DNA of 64,000 bases from assembly GCF_029784135.1 (NCBI RefSeq), contig NC_073745.1, positions 58,664,784-58,728,783 on the forward strand, read 5' to 3'. The notes beneath the pieces are model-generated. The model saw only the letters and a program-made list of their open reading frames with translations, was not told the DNA's origin and ran no database searches. Position numbers and translations under genes: made by a program. Origin of the DNA: Toxorhynchites rutilus septentrionalis (lineage: Eukaryota > Arthropoda > Insecta > Diptera > Culicidae). Below are positions 1 through 9,388 of this stretch, one piece after another (position 1 is the first letter of the stretch; every line of letters begins with the position of its first letter).

Positions 1-340
1 AATCAAGATGGCGACCGCTACAAAACGGCGGATTACATATTTTCTCAGAACCCTAGTAAAACACAGTTATTTATGAAAAAAGCAAATCTAAGATAACTGC
101 AGTCCCCAACTAACCAATTCCTTTTTTTAACGGTTTAGTTCAGTTTTACCTGTTTGTATGTATGTGAGAATGTCTGCAGGGTTGTCCCACATTAATAGAA
201 ATTTTACCCCGTTCCTATTGACTGATTGATCTGGAATTTGGAATACACCTTTATTTCTGCTGTCATTATAAAACTGCGTCATTTTGATCGCTGCTAAAAA
301 ATGAGAGTATGGCTTGACTTGAAGAACACACTATATAAGT
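1..340 (-). repeat. Dispersed repeat block, inverted relative to 7838-8165
   Basis: Read on the minus strand this stretch follows the sequence around 7838-8165: a part with 'gtgggacaaccc', a gap-like AT stretch, then 'cataaataactgtgtt' and 'atgtaatccgcc'. The last part is one unit of the 118-bp array at 8095-8720. No gene is seen. It is a diverged second copy of the same dispersed block, in opposite orientation and cut by the window edge. Confidence 0.7.
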
Positions 341-344
341 AAAA

Positions 345-776
345 AAAAAATTTATGTTGAACGATTTCATTATTATCATACATAATAATAATACATAATA
401 ATAATACAGATAGGTGGTTAGCGTCCCACAATGTCATGCCGGGGGTTCGATTCCCGTTCTGGCCGGAAGATTTTTCGTTAAAGTAATTTCTTCCGACTTG
501 CACTGTGGTCACGCGTATTCTAGAGCTTGCCACTCCAGAATACATCCAAGGCGTGTTATGCGGCATAAAAATCTCAACTAAGTACTTCTAATAAAAATGA
601 CGCTACTAATACCTACGTTGAGAAGGCCAAAGTTCCATTGGGAACGTTAGTGCCATCCAAGAAGAATAATATAGATAATGTACTAAAAGCTAGAAAAACC
701 AATCAGGGAAGTAGCAGTTAGTAGCAGTTAATAGCTATCACATCCTTTCCTTCATTAATCTAGTGCATTGATTAGA
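345..776 (-). mobile_element. 3'-end fragment of LOA-like LINE, minus strand, split by a SINE
   Basis: The reverse complement of 678-760 matches the plus-strand LINE 3' untranslated region at about 3597-3680 (shared 'gatgtgata', 'acttccctgat', 'ctagctt', 'gtacattatct'). The reverse complement of 345-412 matches the next part (shared 'tatctgtattatta' and 'aatgaaatc'). The two parts are separated by the SINE at 413-664. Only about 170 bp of LINE is present, so this is a strongly 5'-truncated second copy lying head to head with the larger one. Confidence 0.75.
413..664 (+). mobile_element. tRNA-derived SINE (Feilai-like), copy 1
   Basis: The head has a Pol III promoter of tRNA type: A-box-like 'gtggttagcg' and B-box 'ggttcgattcccg'. 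A tRNA-unrelated body follows ('cttgcactgtggtcacgcg', 'ctcaactaagtac', 'acgttgaga', 'gaacgttagtgcc') and the copy ends in a short GAA-rich tail. It is flanked by 13-bp direct repeats, 'aataatacagata' at 400-412 and 'aataatatagata' at 665-677, with one mismatch, so the insertion is a real retroposition event into the LINE fragment. The Feilai assignment is from memory of the Aedes family. It makes no protein. Confidence 0.8.
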
Positions 777-858
777 CTAAAATAAAATCATGGGGCGCCT
801 CGGAAATCCATTATGTATAGTTAGTGGTTTCATCATATGCCCCACGATTTTATTTTAT
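777..858. repeat. Inverted repeat at the head-to-head LINE junction
   Basis: Arms 777-796 and 839-858 are complementary over 20 bp with one mismatch ('gccccacgattttatttt' on the right arm), separated by 42 bp. It sits exactly between the minus-strand LINE fragment and the plus-strand LINE body. Confidence 0.8.
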
Positions 859-3438
859 TCTTATCAATGACCTGGAACTAAAAGGTCTGATTAAAGCAAA
901 AAAGCGTGGATATTGGCGGAAATTCGTCAATGGTTTGTCAAGGGAGACCGCTATGAGTACTCTTTGGAATACGGCTAGGAGAATGCGTGGCTGGAACCAT
1001 ACCAATGAAAGTGAGGAATACTCTGACGCTCCAATGCGATTATGAGAATTTTTCGATGGTAGAATTCTCAATTGCCCTCCTCTCATGTAACAATTCAGCT
1101 CCGGGGTCGGACAAGATTAAATTCAACTTGTTGAAGAATCTTCCCGACTTGGCGAAACAGCGTTTGCTGAACTTGTTCAACAAGTTTCTGGAGCTGAATA
1201 TTGTCCCGCATGACTGGAGACAAGTGAGAGTGATAGCCATACGAAAATCCAACAAGCCGACTTGCGATCACAACTCGTATAGGCCGATTGCAATGTTATC
1301 CTGTATTCGCAAATTGTTAGAGAAAATGATTCTACTTCGTTTGGACAAGTGGGTCGAAACGAACAATTTGCTGTCTAATACGCAGTTTGGCTTCCGCCGA
1401 GGTAAAGGGACGAATGATTGTCTCGCGCTGCTATCTTCTGAAATCCAAATCGCATTTGCTCGCAAAGAACAAATGGCTTCCGTTTTCCTCGATATCAAAG
1501 GGGCATTTGATTCAGTTTCCATGGAAATTCTCTCAGAGAAGCTTCATAATCGTGGACTTTCACCAATTCTGAATAATTTCCTGTACAATTTACTGTCAGA
1601 AAAGCATATGAATTTCTCTCATGGCAACTCAAAATGTTCTCGTTACAGTTTTACGGGCCTACCGCAAGGCTCCTGCCTAAGCCCCCTCTTGTACAGTTTT
1701 TGCGTCAATGATATGGATGATTGTCTAACTAGAGACTGCACGCTGAGACAACTTTCAGACGATGGAGTTATTTCCATCACGGTTACTAATCCCGTCGCTC
1801 TGCAAAAGTCGTTGCAAGATACCATGAACAATCTGTTCACGTGGGCCCTCAAGCTGGGTATCGAATTCTCTACGGAGAAAACTGAAATGGTCGTTTTTTC
1901 TAGGAAGCACGAACCCGCCCAATTCCAGCTTCACCTATCCGGCAAAACGATCAAGCACTCGATGTTTTTCAAATACCTTGGAGTATATTTTGACTCTAAA
2001 TGTACCTGGGGAATACACATATATTGAAACAGAAATGCCAGCAAAGAATCAATTTTCTCCAAACATTAACCGGAACATGGTGGGGCGCAAATCCAGGAGA
2101 CCTCATTCAGTTGTACAAAACAACGATATTATCAGTGTTAGAATATGGCAGTTTTTGCTTCCGATCAGCTGCCAGGATTCATATTCTCAAGCTGGAGAGA
2201 ATACAATATCGTTGCTTGCGTATAGCCATGGGTGCATTCGACACATACGATGAGTCTCGAAGTTTTGGCAGGAGTACCCCCGCTTACTCTTCGGTTCACA
2301 GAATTATCCTACAAATTTCTCATCCGTTGCAAGATCATGAATCCATTGGTGATTGATAACTTCGAAAATCTACTCCAACTGACTCCTCAGTCAAGTTTTA
2401 TGTCTTTATACCATGAGTACCTTACCCACGACGTGCACCCTTCACCAGGCATCTCCAACCAAGTTTGCTTCCCATACTTTTGCAATTCCTCTGTCATTTT
2501 TGATCTGTCCATGCGACAAAAAATCCATGGAATACCAGATCACCTACGCTCCAATGTTATTCCGTCGATATTTTCGGAAAAATATGGGAAAGTTGGATCT
2601 GATAAAATGTTCTTTACTGACGGTTCATACATAAACATACATAAAAATTCCAGTGCCTCTTTCAAACTCAAAGATCCTTGTTCCGTGTATGTCGCAGAAA
2701 TAGGTGCGATATACTATGCTCTAGGGATCATTGAAACACTGCCCATCGACCATTATTTTATTTTTTCAGACAGTCTCAGCTCAATAGAGGCAATCCGCTC
2801 AATGAAAGTTGATAAACGCTCATCTTATTTCCTAACAAGAATAAGACATCTATTGAGTGTTTTGGTCGAAAAATTATTCAAGATTACCTTAGCATGGGTT
2901 CCCTCTTATTGCTCGATTCCGGGGAATGAGAAAGCGGACTCGCTAGCTAAGGTGGGCGCTTCAGAAGGCACACTTTTTGGAAGGCAAATTGCCTATAATG
3001 ATTTTTTTCACATTCCTCGTCAGGACACACTCGTTAGTTGGCAGCGCATGTGGAGTGAAGATGAGTTCGGTTCGTTGGTTACACACGATTATCCCTAAGG
3101 TTTCGACGAGTGCTTGGTTTAAGGGATTGAATGTAGGTCGTGATTTCATTCGCGTGATATCTCGGCTCATGTCCAATCACTACAACCTAAACGCCCATCT
3201 CTATCGCATTGGGTTCGCAGCAAACAATCTTTGTGATTGTGGCGATGGCTACCACGACATCGAGCATGTTGTCTGGTCGTGTATCCGGTTCCATGCTGCT
3301 CGCTCTCAGCTCTCTAGAGCACTGAGAGCACAAGACAGAAAATCGGATATCCCCGTCCGGGATATCTTAGGTAGCCGTGATCCTGATCTTCTGCTTCATC
3401 TACACCTGTTCCTCAGGAACGCCGATGTCAACGTTTAA
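841..3438 (+). pseudogene. LOA-like LINE pol relic: RT, RNase H, CCHC
   Basis: Decayed polyprotein that would copy the element RNA into DNA. Reading order: frame of 824 (pre-RT linker, 'GLSRETAMSTLWNTARRMR'), frame of 987 (RT; 'FLDIKGAFDS' near 1490-1518, 'GLPQGSCLSPLLY' near 1655-1695, 'LSDDGVI' near 1752-1772), a shift near 2010, a shift back near 2250 (RNase H; 'FTDGSYI', 'AEIGAIYYAL', 'FSDSLSS', 'NEKADSLAK' supply the D-E-D-D residues), and a last shift near 3050 to the C-terminal motif C-x-C-x7-H-x4-C. The usual tyrosine-alanine of the YADD box is replaced by leucine-serine. At least four frame changes plus a short deletion near 1020 make it dead. Family is firm; clade is likely. Confidence 0.85.
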
Positions 3439-3690
3439 TGATGTTTCTTTCGTTGTGTCCCCGTTTTATATCCCTCCTATCCGATCGATAAACTTTTACT
3501 TAGTCGCGGCAATACATACACACACTCTTTACAGATACACGGGCCAAAGGTTGTGCAGTCCACTGATGATTCAACAAGAGCCAAAGGTTGTACCGCAGGA
3601 AGGGATGTGATAACTACTAACTGTTACTTCCCTGATTATTTTCTAGCTTGTAGTACATTATCTGTATTATTATGTATAATCACAATGAAA
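841..3690 (+). mobile_element. 5'-truncated non-LTR retrotransposon, I superfamily, LOA-like
   Basis: The element spans the linker before the reverse transcriptase, the RT, an RNase H domain, a C-terminal CCHC-like motif and a 3' untranslated region up to about 3690. The combination of RT plus RNase H and the wording of the RT box 'GLPQGSCLSPLLY' fit the LOA/Loner part of the I superfamily, which includes Lian in Aedes. The endonuclease and ORF1 are missing. The 3' untranslated region has two copies of 'gccaaaggttgt' (around 3543 and 3582) and ends near an ATTATT-rich tail. The exact 3' end is uncertain. Confidence 0.8.
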
Positions 3691-3699
3691 TCATTTCAA

Positions 3700-5700
3700 G
3701 TCAAAAAGTTCTTTTTTACCTTTTTTATTCGGTTCAATTCTCAATAGGTTCAAAACAAATTAAATTGTTGTACATAATTGCTAATCTAATCTGGGATTGT
3801 TAATTGAAACCCTCGATAGATAGATCATTTAGTTTAAATCTTCGTAAGGGTGTGGATTGATCCATGATCATTTTAAAATACATGACTGTTTAAATTTCAA
3901 ATTTCAATTTAAAGAGAATCAAACAGGCAGGGGGTGAGTCAGGGAATGGAAAAAATAAACATCGCTAGTCTCCAGCCTAGCCAACCGATTTTACATCAGG
4001 TGACCAAGATGCATGCAATTCACACCAAGAGATTTTAGAAGACAATGAAAGTCACGTTTTGCATCCCCGATAATGATGAATGCATTCGTGTATTTTTTTC
4101 CAGCTTCAGTCTTAAAGCCGCCTCATCTCCGTTGTATGTTTCTCATTATCTTGGATCTGGGAGAGTGAGAAAAAAGCTGAAATGTTTGCTACTGTTGTTG
4201 TGCCACAAACGACCGCGATGATGATGACGGTCAATATCTGTGTATTCCTATTTGCATATGAAACAATCGGACAGACGAACGGAGAAACAACTCACAAGCT
4301 TAGGGCAGCTACCACTGGCTGAGCGGAGCATCATCTTGTTGAATCAGGTGGACTCGCTCTGTGGAGCACAGCGCCAAAGTACATGATTATTGAAGTAATA
4401 CTACACTATCGTGTGTTGTCTCTCAATCCCCCTCATAGCTGCACACATCACCCACTTCTCGGGGCTTCGAGACCCACGAATATGCATCTTACCGACGCTA
4501 ATTCCACTCACCAGTCACGAAATGAGGCCTCGTGATGTGGCGGTCCTCCAAAAGAAGAACTATGACTGCTGCAAGACAGATTCCATTCATTAGCGAATGA
4601 AGGGAAATGGCTCGCGCCGTAATGTCAATTACTACATTCCCTTTTTTTTTTGCAAATGACCATTGTTGAAAAACACTAATGAATCATCCTCTCGTCATCG
4701 CGCTGTAAAGCAGTAGAACTGATTCTGTTTCTTTTCTCTCTTATTTTCTGTCATTACAGGTAAGCAAAATTTTACGTCACTCAGCGAGAGGAGTTTTGCA
4801 ACGACCGGATTATGTCAGCTTCTGGATCGTTTCCATGGCGTCACTTGTATCATTGCAACCTTATGTGAATGTGAAATCTATCTCCATCTTTCATCTCTTT
4901 GTGGGGTCGGTCGCATCTCGAAACAACCGGACGATTATCCAACTCAACAAGTGTGCGATCATTTCACGCACTTCCAGTTCGTTGAACGACCGGAACCGAT
5001 GGAAAACATCCGATCCCCTCTTCGCGCAGTCCATCTCAATCCATCATCCATCTTGGCGTTCATTTTTCGGCACAAACAAGCAAAAAAACGAGAGTGAAAT
5101 ATAATTACAATCAACAACAACAACAAAGCAGCAGACACAAAGAGATTGCGATCGATTCCGCAAAGCAAAACGCTTTTGGAAAATTTTTTGGGAAGCACAA
5201 CTCATTTCTTCATTTATTGGCTACTTAAACCGATAAATGAAATTTCCCTTTCGTTTAACACTACCCGAAGGGTATCCCCACGAAACGAAGAAGGGGATTA
5301 ATGAGTTTTTCGTGTGCGCGCGCACTCTATTTCGGCCAAATTTTCCCTTCAACGAAATTATACCTTTACCCCGAGTCTTTGCCCTCGATGTGCGCACGCA
5401 CAGTGAAAGTGAACTTCATGAGGCGCTCGATCGAACGCCGAACGGCGAACGACTCTCGAAGCGTGTCTGTCTGCTGAATTAGCGGTGATGCGACAAAATT
5501 ATGGCCTCGTAGAAACAGCCCTATTTTCCATCATAAAACGAAATGTCGTGACGGAAAGCGAGTTACAGCTGAACGATTTGAGTTTACCGGAAATTGACAA
5601 ACAATATATGGAGCGCTTTTTCGTGTGATAATTTCTAATTGCTTTCAGGGTTATTTTGACGGTTTGTGTCGTGTCATAGGTTAAAAGTTGGACGGTTCCT
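3700..5700. other. Unique-looking island, no gene recognised
   Basis: This stretch is less AT-rich than its surroundings and shows no similarity to other parts of the window. Short open frames exist on both strands (for example 4796-5104 plus and 4959-5198 minus) but overlap each other and show no domain or periodic bias that I can recognise. The notable element is the splice-junction-like site at 4758-4765, described separately. A non-coding intronic or regulatory island is the most economical reading. Confidence 0.4.
4731..4766 (+). promoter_or_regulatory. Candidate recursive-splicing ratchet point 1
   Basis: A pyrimidine-rich run of about 27 bases ('ctttctctcttattttctg') leads to 'cattacag' with AG at 4758-4759, followed without any gap by 'gtaagc' at 4760-4765. 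A strong 3' splice site fused to a strong 5' splice site is the known signature of zero-length exons used for stepwise removal of long insect introns. The alternative is an ordinary 3' splice site whose exon happens to start with GTAAG. Confidence 0.45.
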
Positions 5701-5889
5701 ATCAACATAAATATTTGATTACTCTAGAAATCATGTTCATGTACATTTTACTTTTATACTTTTGTACATGTCTTCAAATAGCTATATAATTATTTGATTT
5801 TTGTTTCTTTTGTAAAACAATTCGTCTTCACACGCAGAATAATCAACAGTTTTCTGTTCTGGGCCAGAATTTTTATGACTCTACACTGT

Positions 5890-6340
5890 TCGGCTTAATT
5901 TTCATTTTCAAATTTTCTATTTAATTTTTTTCTTTTTCTTTCTTTTAACGGTCTCCTGTTTTTCCTACTTCTTTTTTCTTTTTCCTTTTTAATTTATTTT
6001 CTAAAACAATTCGCCTTCTCTCTCAGAACAAGCATCAGTTTTCTGTAACCTGATCTGGGACAGAATTCTCATGACTTCACACTGTTTGGCTCAATTTTCA
6101 TTTTTAAATTACCTATTTATAATATATTTTTTAAATGTTTTCCTTCTTCCATTTTCTTTTTTTCCCTCCTCCTTTTTTCGTTTTTCTACTATCTTTTACT
6201 TTTTTTTCTTTCTCCTTTTTCCTTTTCCCTTTTTTCTTTTTTCTTTTCCTCTTTACTTCTTTCCTTGTTCTCTTCCATTTTCCCATTCCATTTTTTTTTC
6301 ATTTTGTTTTAATATTTAATTTTCGTTTTCATCATTTTTC
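5890..6340. repeat. Pyrimidine-rich low-complexity tract
   Basis: Long runs of T with interspersed C ('tttttcttttcctcttt') on the plus strand. Two diverged copies of a block with 'acaattcg', 'cttctctctcagaa', 'cagttttctgt' and 'tcatgactt' lie at about 5815-5900 and 6005-6085, so part of it is a tandem duplication. The open frames at 6071-6377 are products of the T-rich composition and are not genes. Confidence 0.7.
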
Positions 6341-7151
6341 GATTATACAGGTCGGACTCGATTATCCGGAGTATTGATTTTTTTTTCACTCCGGATAATC
6401 GAATCCTCCGGATAATCGAGCCAAAACAATTTTTTCTCTTTATTTGTTTTTTTGCATGTATTTTTCGTTTTTTTGAGAATAAAAGAGGAATTTGATTTTT
6501 GTTTCATCCTCTTAAAGTCAGAAAACACCTTTCTCACATGATAAAAATTAATTTACCCAGATTCTCTCAGGAGGTGATAGACGATCATATTTGATAGAAA
6601 TAAACCTCCTACGCATATGTTCGAATTTCAACAATGACAGAGTTACAGAACGCTTTTTTTTTTGTTTCGGACTCTGTTGCTTCAAACTGGCTCTACATTA
6701 AAAAGTACGCTACGGAAGACGATTCTGATGCTTTTATTTGAAAGATGAGAAAATTTAGTACAGGATATAGTAGTGGAACAACTAAATTAGTGAACTTTAA
6801 TAACATTTTGGAAGTGAAACACTTAAAAATTAATAATTTTTAATGTGTTATTATTAATTTTATCCTAAAAATTTATATTCAACTAGATTGTTTCTATCAA
6901 TTAAAATGAATTTCTTTAGCCGTTCCACAATTTGCGCTTGACGCACAACTTCTATCCTTCTTAATTTGGCTGCAATATCGATATAAACAATTCCTGGTGA
7001 AAATTCAAGCAAAATCTTTAAAAATCACTGTTTTTACCCCTACTGTACATGTAATAGCCACTTAAACTCCACCTTAACGTTGAAAGGTTACATTTCTTCA
7101 TGAAATAAGCCATATTTGAAAAATAAAAAAAAAGTTTCTGCAAACTGAATA

Positions 7152-7570
7152 CAGGGAAACTTCGATATAACGTACCCTCGTTATAACGTACTCTCGATAT
7201 AACGTACATTTTACCTCGATATAACGTACACATTTCCAAAGTGTAAAGGGAATTTTTTTAGAACAATGAATTATCTATATTGTGATACTAAAACAAGTTT
7301 TGTACCTTCAATCAATCCCGAAATACAGCTAGTTTTGTGATTCCGGATTCCAAATGAATCAAGCTTTAATCAATAGTACGAAGGGAAACATCGTGAGAAA
7401 GGCTGGCTTCGTCTTCTGATGAAGTTATTCATTATCTTTACTAAAACAGCAACACAATAATGTATCATAGACTACGTTTTTGAGTACTTTATTATGCTTC
7501 GATATAACGTACAATTCGTTACAACGTACAATTTTGAAAGTGAAATGTACGTTATATCGAAGTTTACCTG
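7152..7570. mobile_element. Nested MITE with CAGGGAAACTTCGATATAAC ends
   Basis: Inverted ends of about 24 bp (left 7152-7175, right 7547-7570, one mismatch) flanked by TA at 7150-7151 and 7571-7572. The motif 'cgatataacgtac' or close variants occurs four times at the left and three times at the right, a subterminal-repeat design like that of the host element. The sister copy at 31185 lacks this insertion at the same place, which confirms the boundaries. Confidence 0.85.
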
Positions 7571-8094
7571 TATAATCGAGTCCAAAATTGTATATAATCG
7601 AATCACATATAATCGAGTCGGTATATAATCGAGTCCGACCTGTACTGTATTCTATTAGTCAAATCATTTCATTTGATACAAATATTGAGGGGATTGCAAA
7701 AAATACATAGTCGACCACTTTATGGCGGCGACCTTTCCGAATTTATGTTGTTCATAGTGTAGTGTATTCTCCAAATCAAGCCATTAAGCCATTTTTTCGC
7801 GGCGGTCAAATTGAATTTTTCAAGATCATGGAATACGTAGTTTTATAATGACAGTAGAATTAAATGTATGTTCCAAAATTCAGATCAATTCAACAAGAAC
7901 AGGGTCAATTTTCTATTGATGTGGGACAACCCAACAAACATTCAAACATACATAGAAGCAGGTCAAGCTGAATGAAATCATTCAAAAAGTAATTAGTTGT
8001 TTGGAAACTGCGGCCATCTTGAAATTGGATTTTTCATAATCTGCTATGTTCTACTAGTCGAGAACATTCTTTTGATACATTTTTGGGCATTTTT

Positions 8095-8720
8095 CATAAA
8101 TAACTGTGTTCTACTAGGCAAGCCTTTTCATTAGATACCCATATTGATGGGGTTCTGAGGAAATAGGTAATCCGTCATTTTATAGTGGTCGCCATCTTAG
8201 ATTTGCATTTTTCATAAATAACTGTATTCTACTAGTCAAGCCCTTTGGTTTGATACCCATATTGATGGGATTGTGAAAAAAATTTATATGGCGCCATTTT
8301 GTGGTGGTGGCCGAATTTTTCATAAATAACTGTATTCTACTAGTCAAGCCTTTTCATTAGATACCCTTATTGATGGGGTTCTGAGAAAATATGTAATCCG
8401 CCATTTTGTAGTGGCCGCCATCTTAGATTTGCATTTTTCATAAATAACTGTATTCTATTAGTCAAGCCCTTTCATTTGATATCCATATTGATGGGGTTGT
8501 GGAAAAATATATATGGCGCCATCTTGCGGTGGCGACCATTTTGGATTTGAATTTATCATAAATAACTGTGTTCTACTAGTCAAGCCCTTTGGTTTGATAC
8601 CCATATTGATGAGGTTCTGAGAAAATATGTAATCCGCCATTTTGTAGTGGCCGCCATCTTGGATTTGCATTTTTCATAAATAACTGCATTCTACTAATTA
8701 AGCCCTTTCTTTTGATACCC
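8095..8720. repeat. 118-bp tandem array with alternating unit types
   Basis: 'cataaataactg' recurs at 8095, 8213, 8321, 8439, 8557 and 8675, that is spacings of 118, 108, 118, 118 and 118. Odd units carry 'atgtaatccgcc' and 'gtggccgcc'; even units carry 'tatggcgcc' with 'gtggcgacc' or 'gtggtggcc'. The array is therefore a two-unit higher-order repeat with one 10-bp deletion. More diverged material of the same kind extends upstream to about 7660. Confidence 0.9.
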
Positions 8721-9135
8721 ATATTAGCTATTCAATATAGAATTATTATACAAATTATTCAAAATATCCAAAAATCAAAAATAAAATACTCCGGGTAATC
8801 GAGTCTAAAATTCCGAATAATCGAATCCCGGATAATCGAGTCTCCGGATAATCGAGTCCGACCTGTACCATATACCTGATTTAAACATAAACAATTTCGA
8901 CCAATTTTAATTTGAATTTTTAATGATCGTTTTCACGCCGACCACTTTTTCATTCTGACCAATTTCCATTCTGACAATTTTTTTATTTTGATCGTTTTCA
9001 TTTTAACCATTTTTTTGTTTTGACAATTTTTCATTTTCATAATTTTTTGTTTTGTCTATTTTTCATTTTGAACATTTTTTTTATTTTGTTCACATTTCAT
9101 ATCCATTTTTAATTTATTTTCCATTATTTTACTTA

Positions 9136-9388
9136 AGGGGCTTGGAATGAAAGGGATGTAAGTGATTTGATCGATTTCTCTACATCGACTCTCTCTTTGG
9201 GTCATAACTTAGCTGCAAATACATTCCCAGCTGTATTTACCAATGTGGAAAATAGGTCGTAACCTCATCTATCGAATTCTATAGCAAACTTAAATTGGAA
9301 AGTTTTTGCAGTTGAGTTATTAACTAAATAAAAAGTTGACGAAGAGAAATCGATCAAGTCACTTACACCCCTTGCATTCTGAGCCCCT
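9136..9388. mobile_element. MITE with about 60-bp inverted ends inside the minisatellite
   Basis: The left end 'aggggcttggaatgaaaggg' and the reverse complement of the right end 'aggggctcagaatgcaaggg' align, and the match continues through 'tgtaagtga' and 'ttgatcgatttctct'. The centre is not inverted-repetitive. Target duplication is unclear. A truncated relative begins at 11061 with 'aggggctcagaaggaaagag'. Confidence 0.75.

Larger units (their letters stand above)
6348..8865. mobile_element. Composite non-autonomous pogo-like DNA element (copy 1)
   Basis: The left end at 6348 reads 'caggtcggactcgattatcc' and the right end at 8865 is its inverted match, each beside a TA (6346-6347, 8866-8867), as for IS630-Tc1-mariner elements; the CAG...CTG ends resemble pogo/Tigger relatives. 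Subterminal 'ggataatcgag' motifs repeat at both ends. No transposase is encoded. A second, different right end ('tatataatcgag' type) ends at 7642 beside another TA, and the 118-bp array lies between the two right ends. The body at 6420-7140 is shared with the elements at 31185 and, more distantly, 54141. Confidence 0.75.

Noticed and set aside
6071..6377. Phenylalanine-rich frames that look like membrane proteins
   Set aside because: They are products of a T-rich low-complexity tract.
7560..7572. Minus-strand TATACAG|GTAAAC as another fused splice site
   Set aside because: It is the terminal repeat of the MITE at 7152-7570, so the likeness is accidental.
8095..8720. Regularly spaced repeats that could suggest a CRISPR array
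   Set aside because: The whole 118-bp unit repeats, there are no variable spacers, and the genome is eukaryotic.
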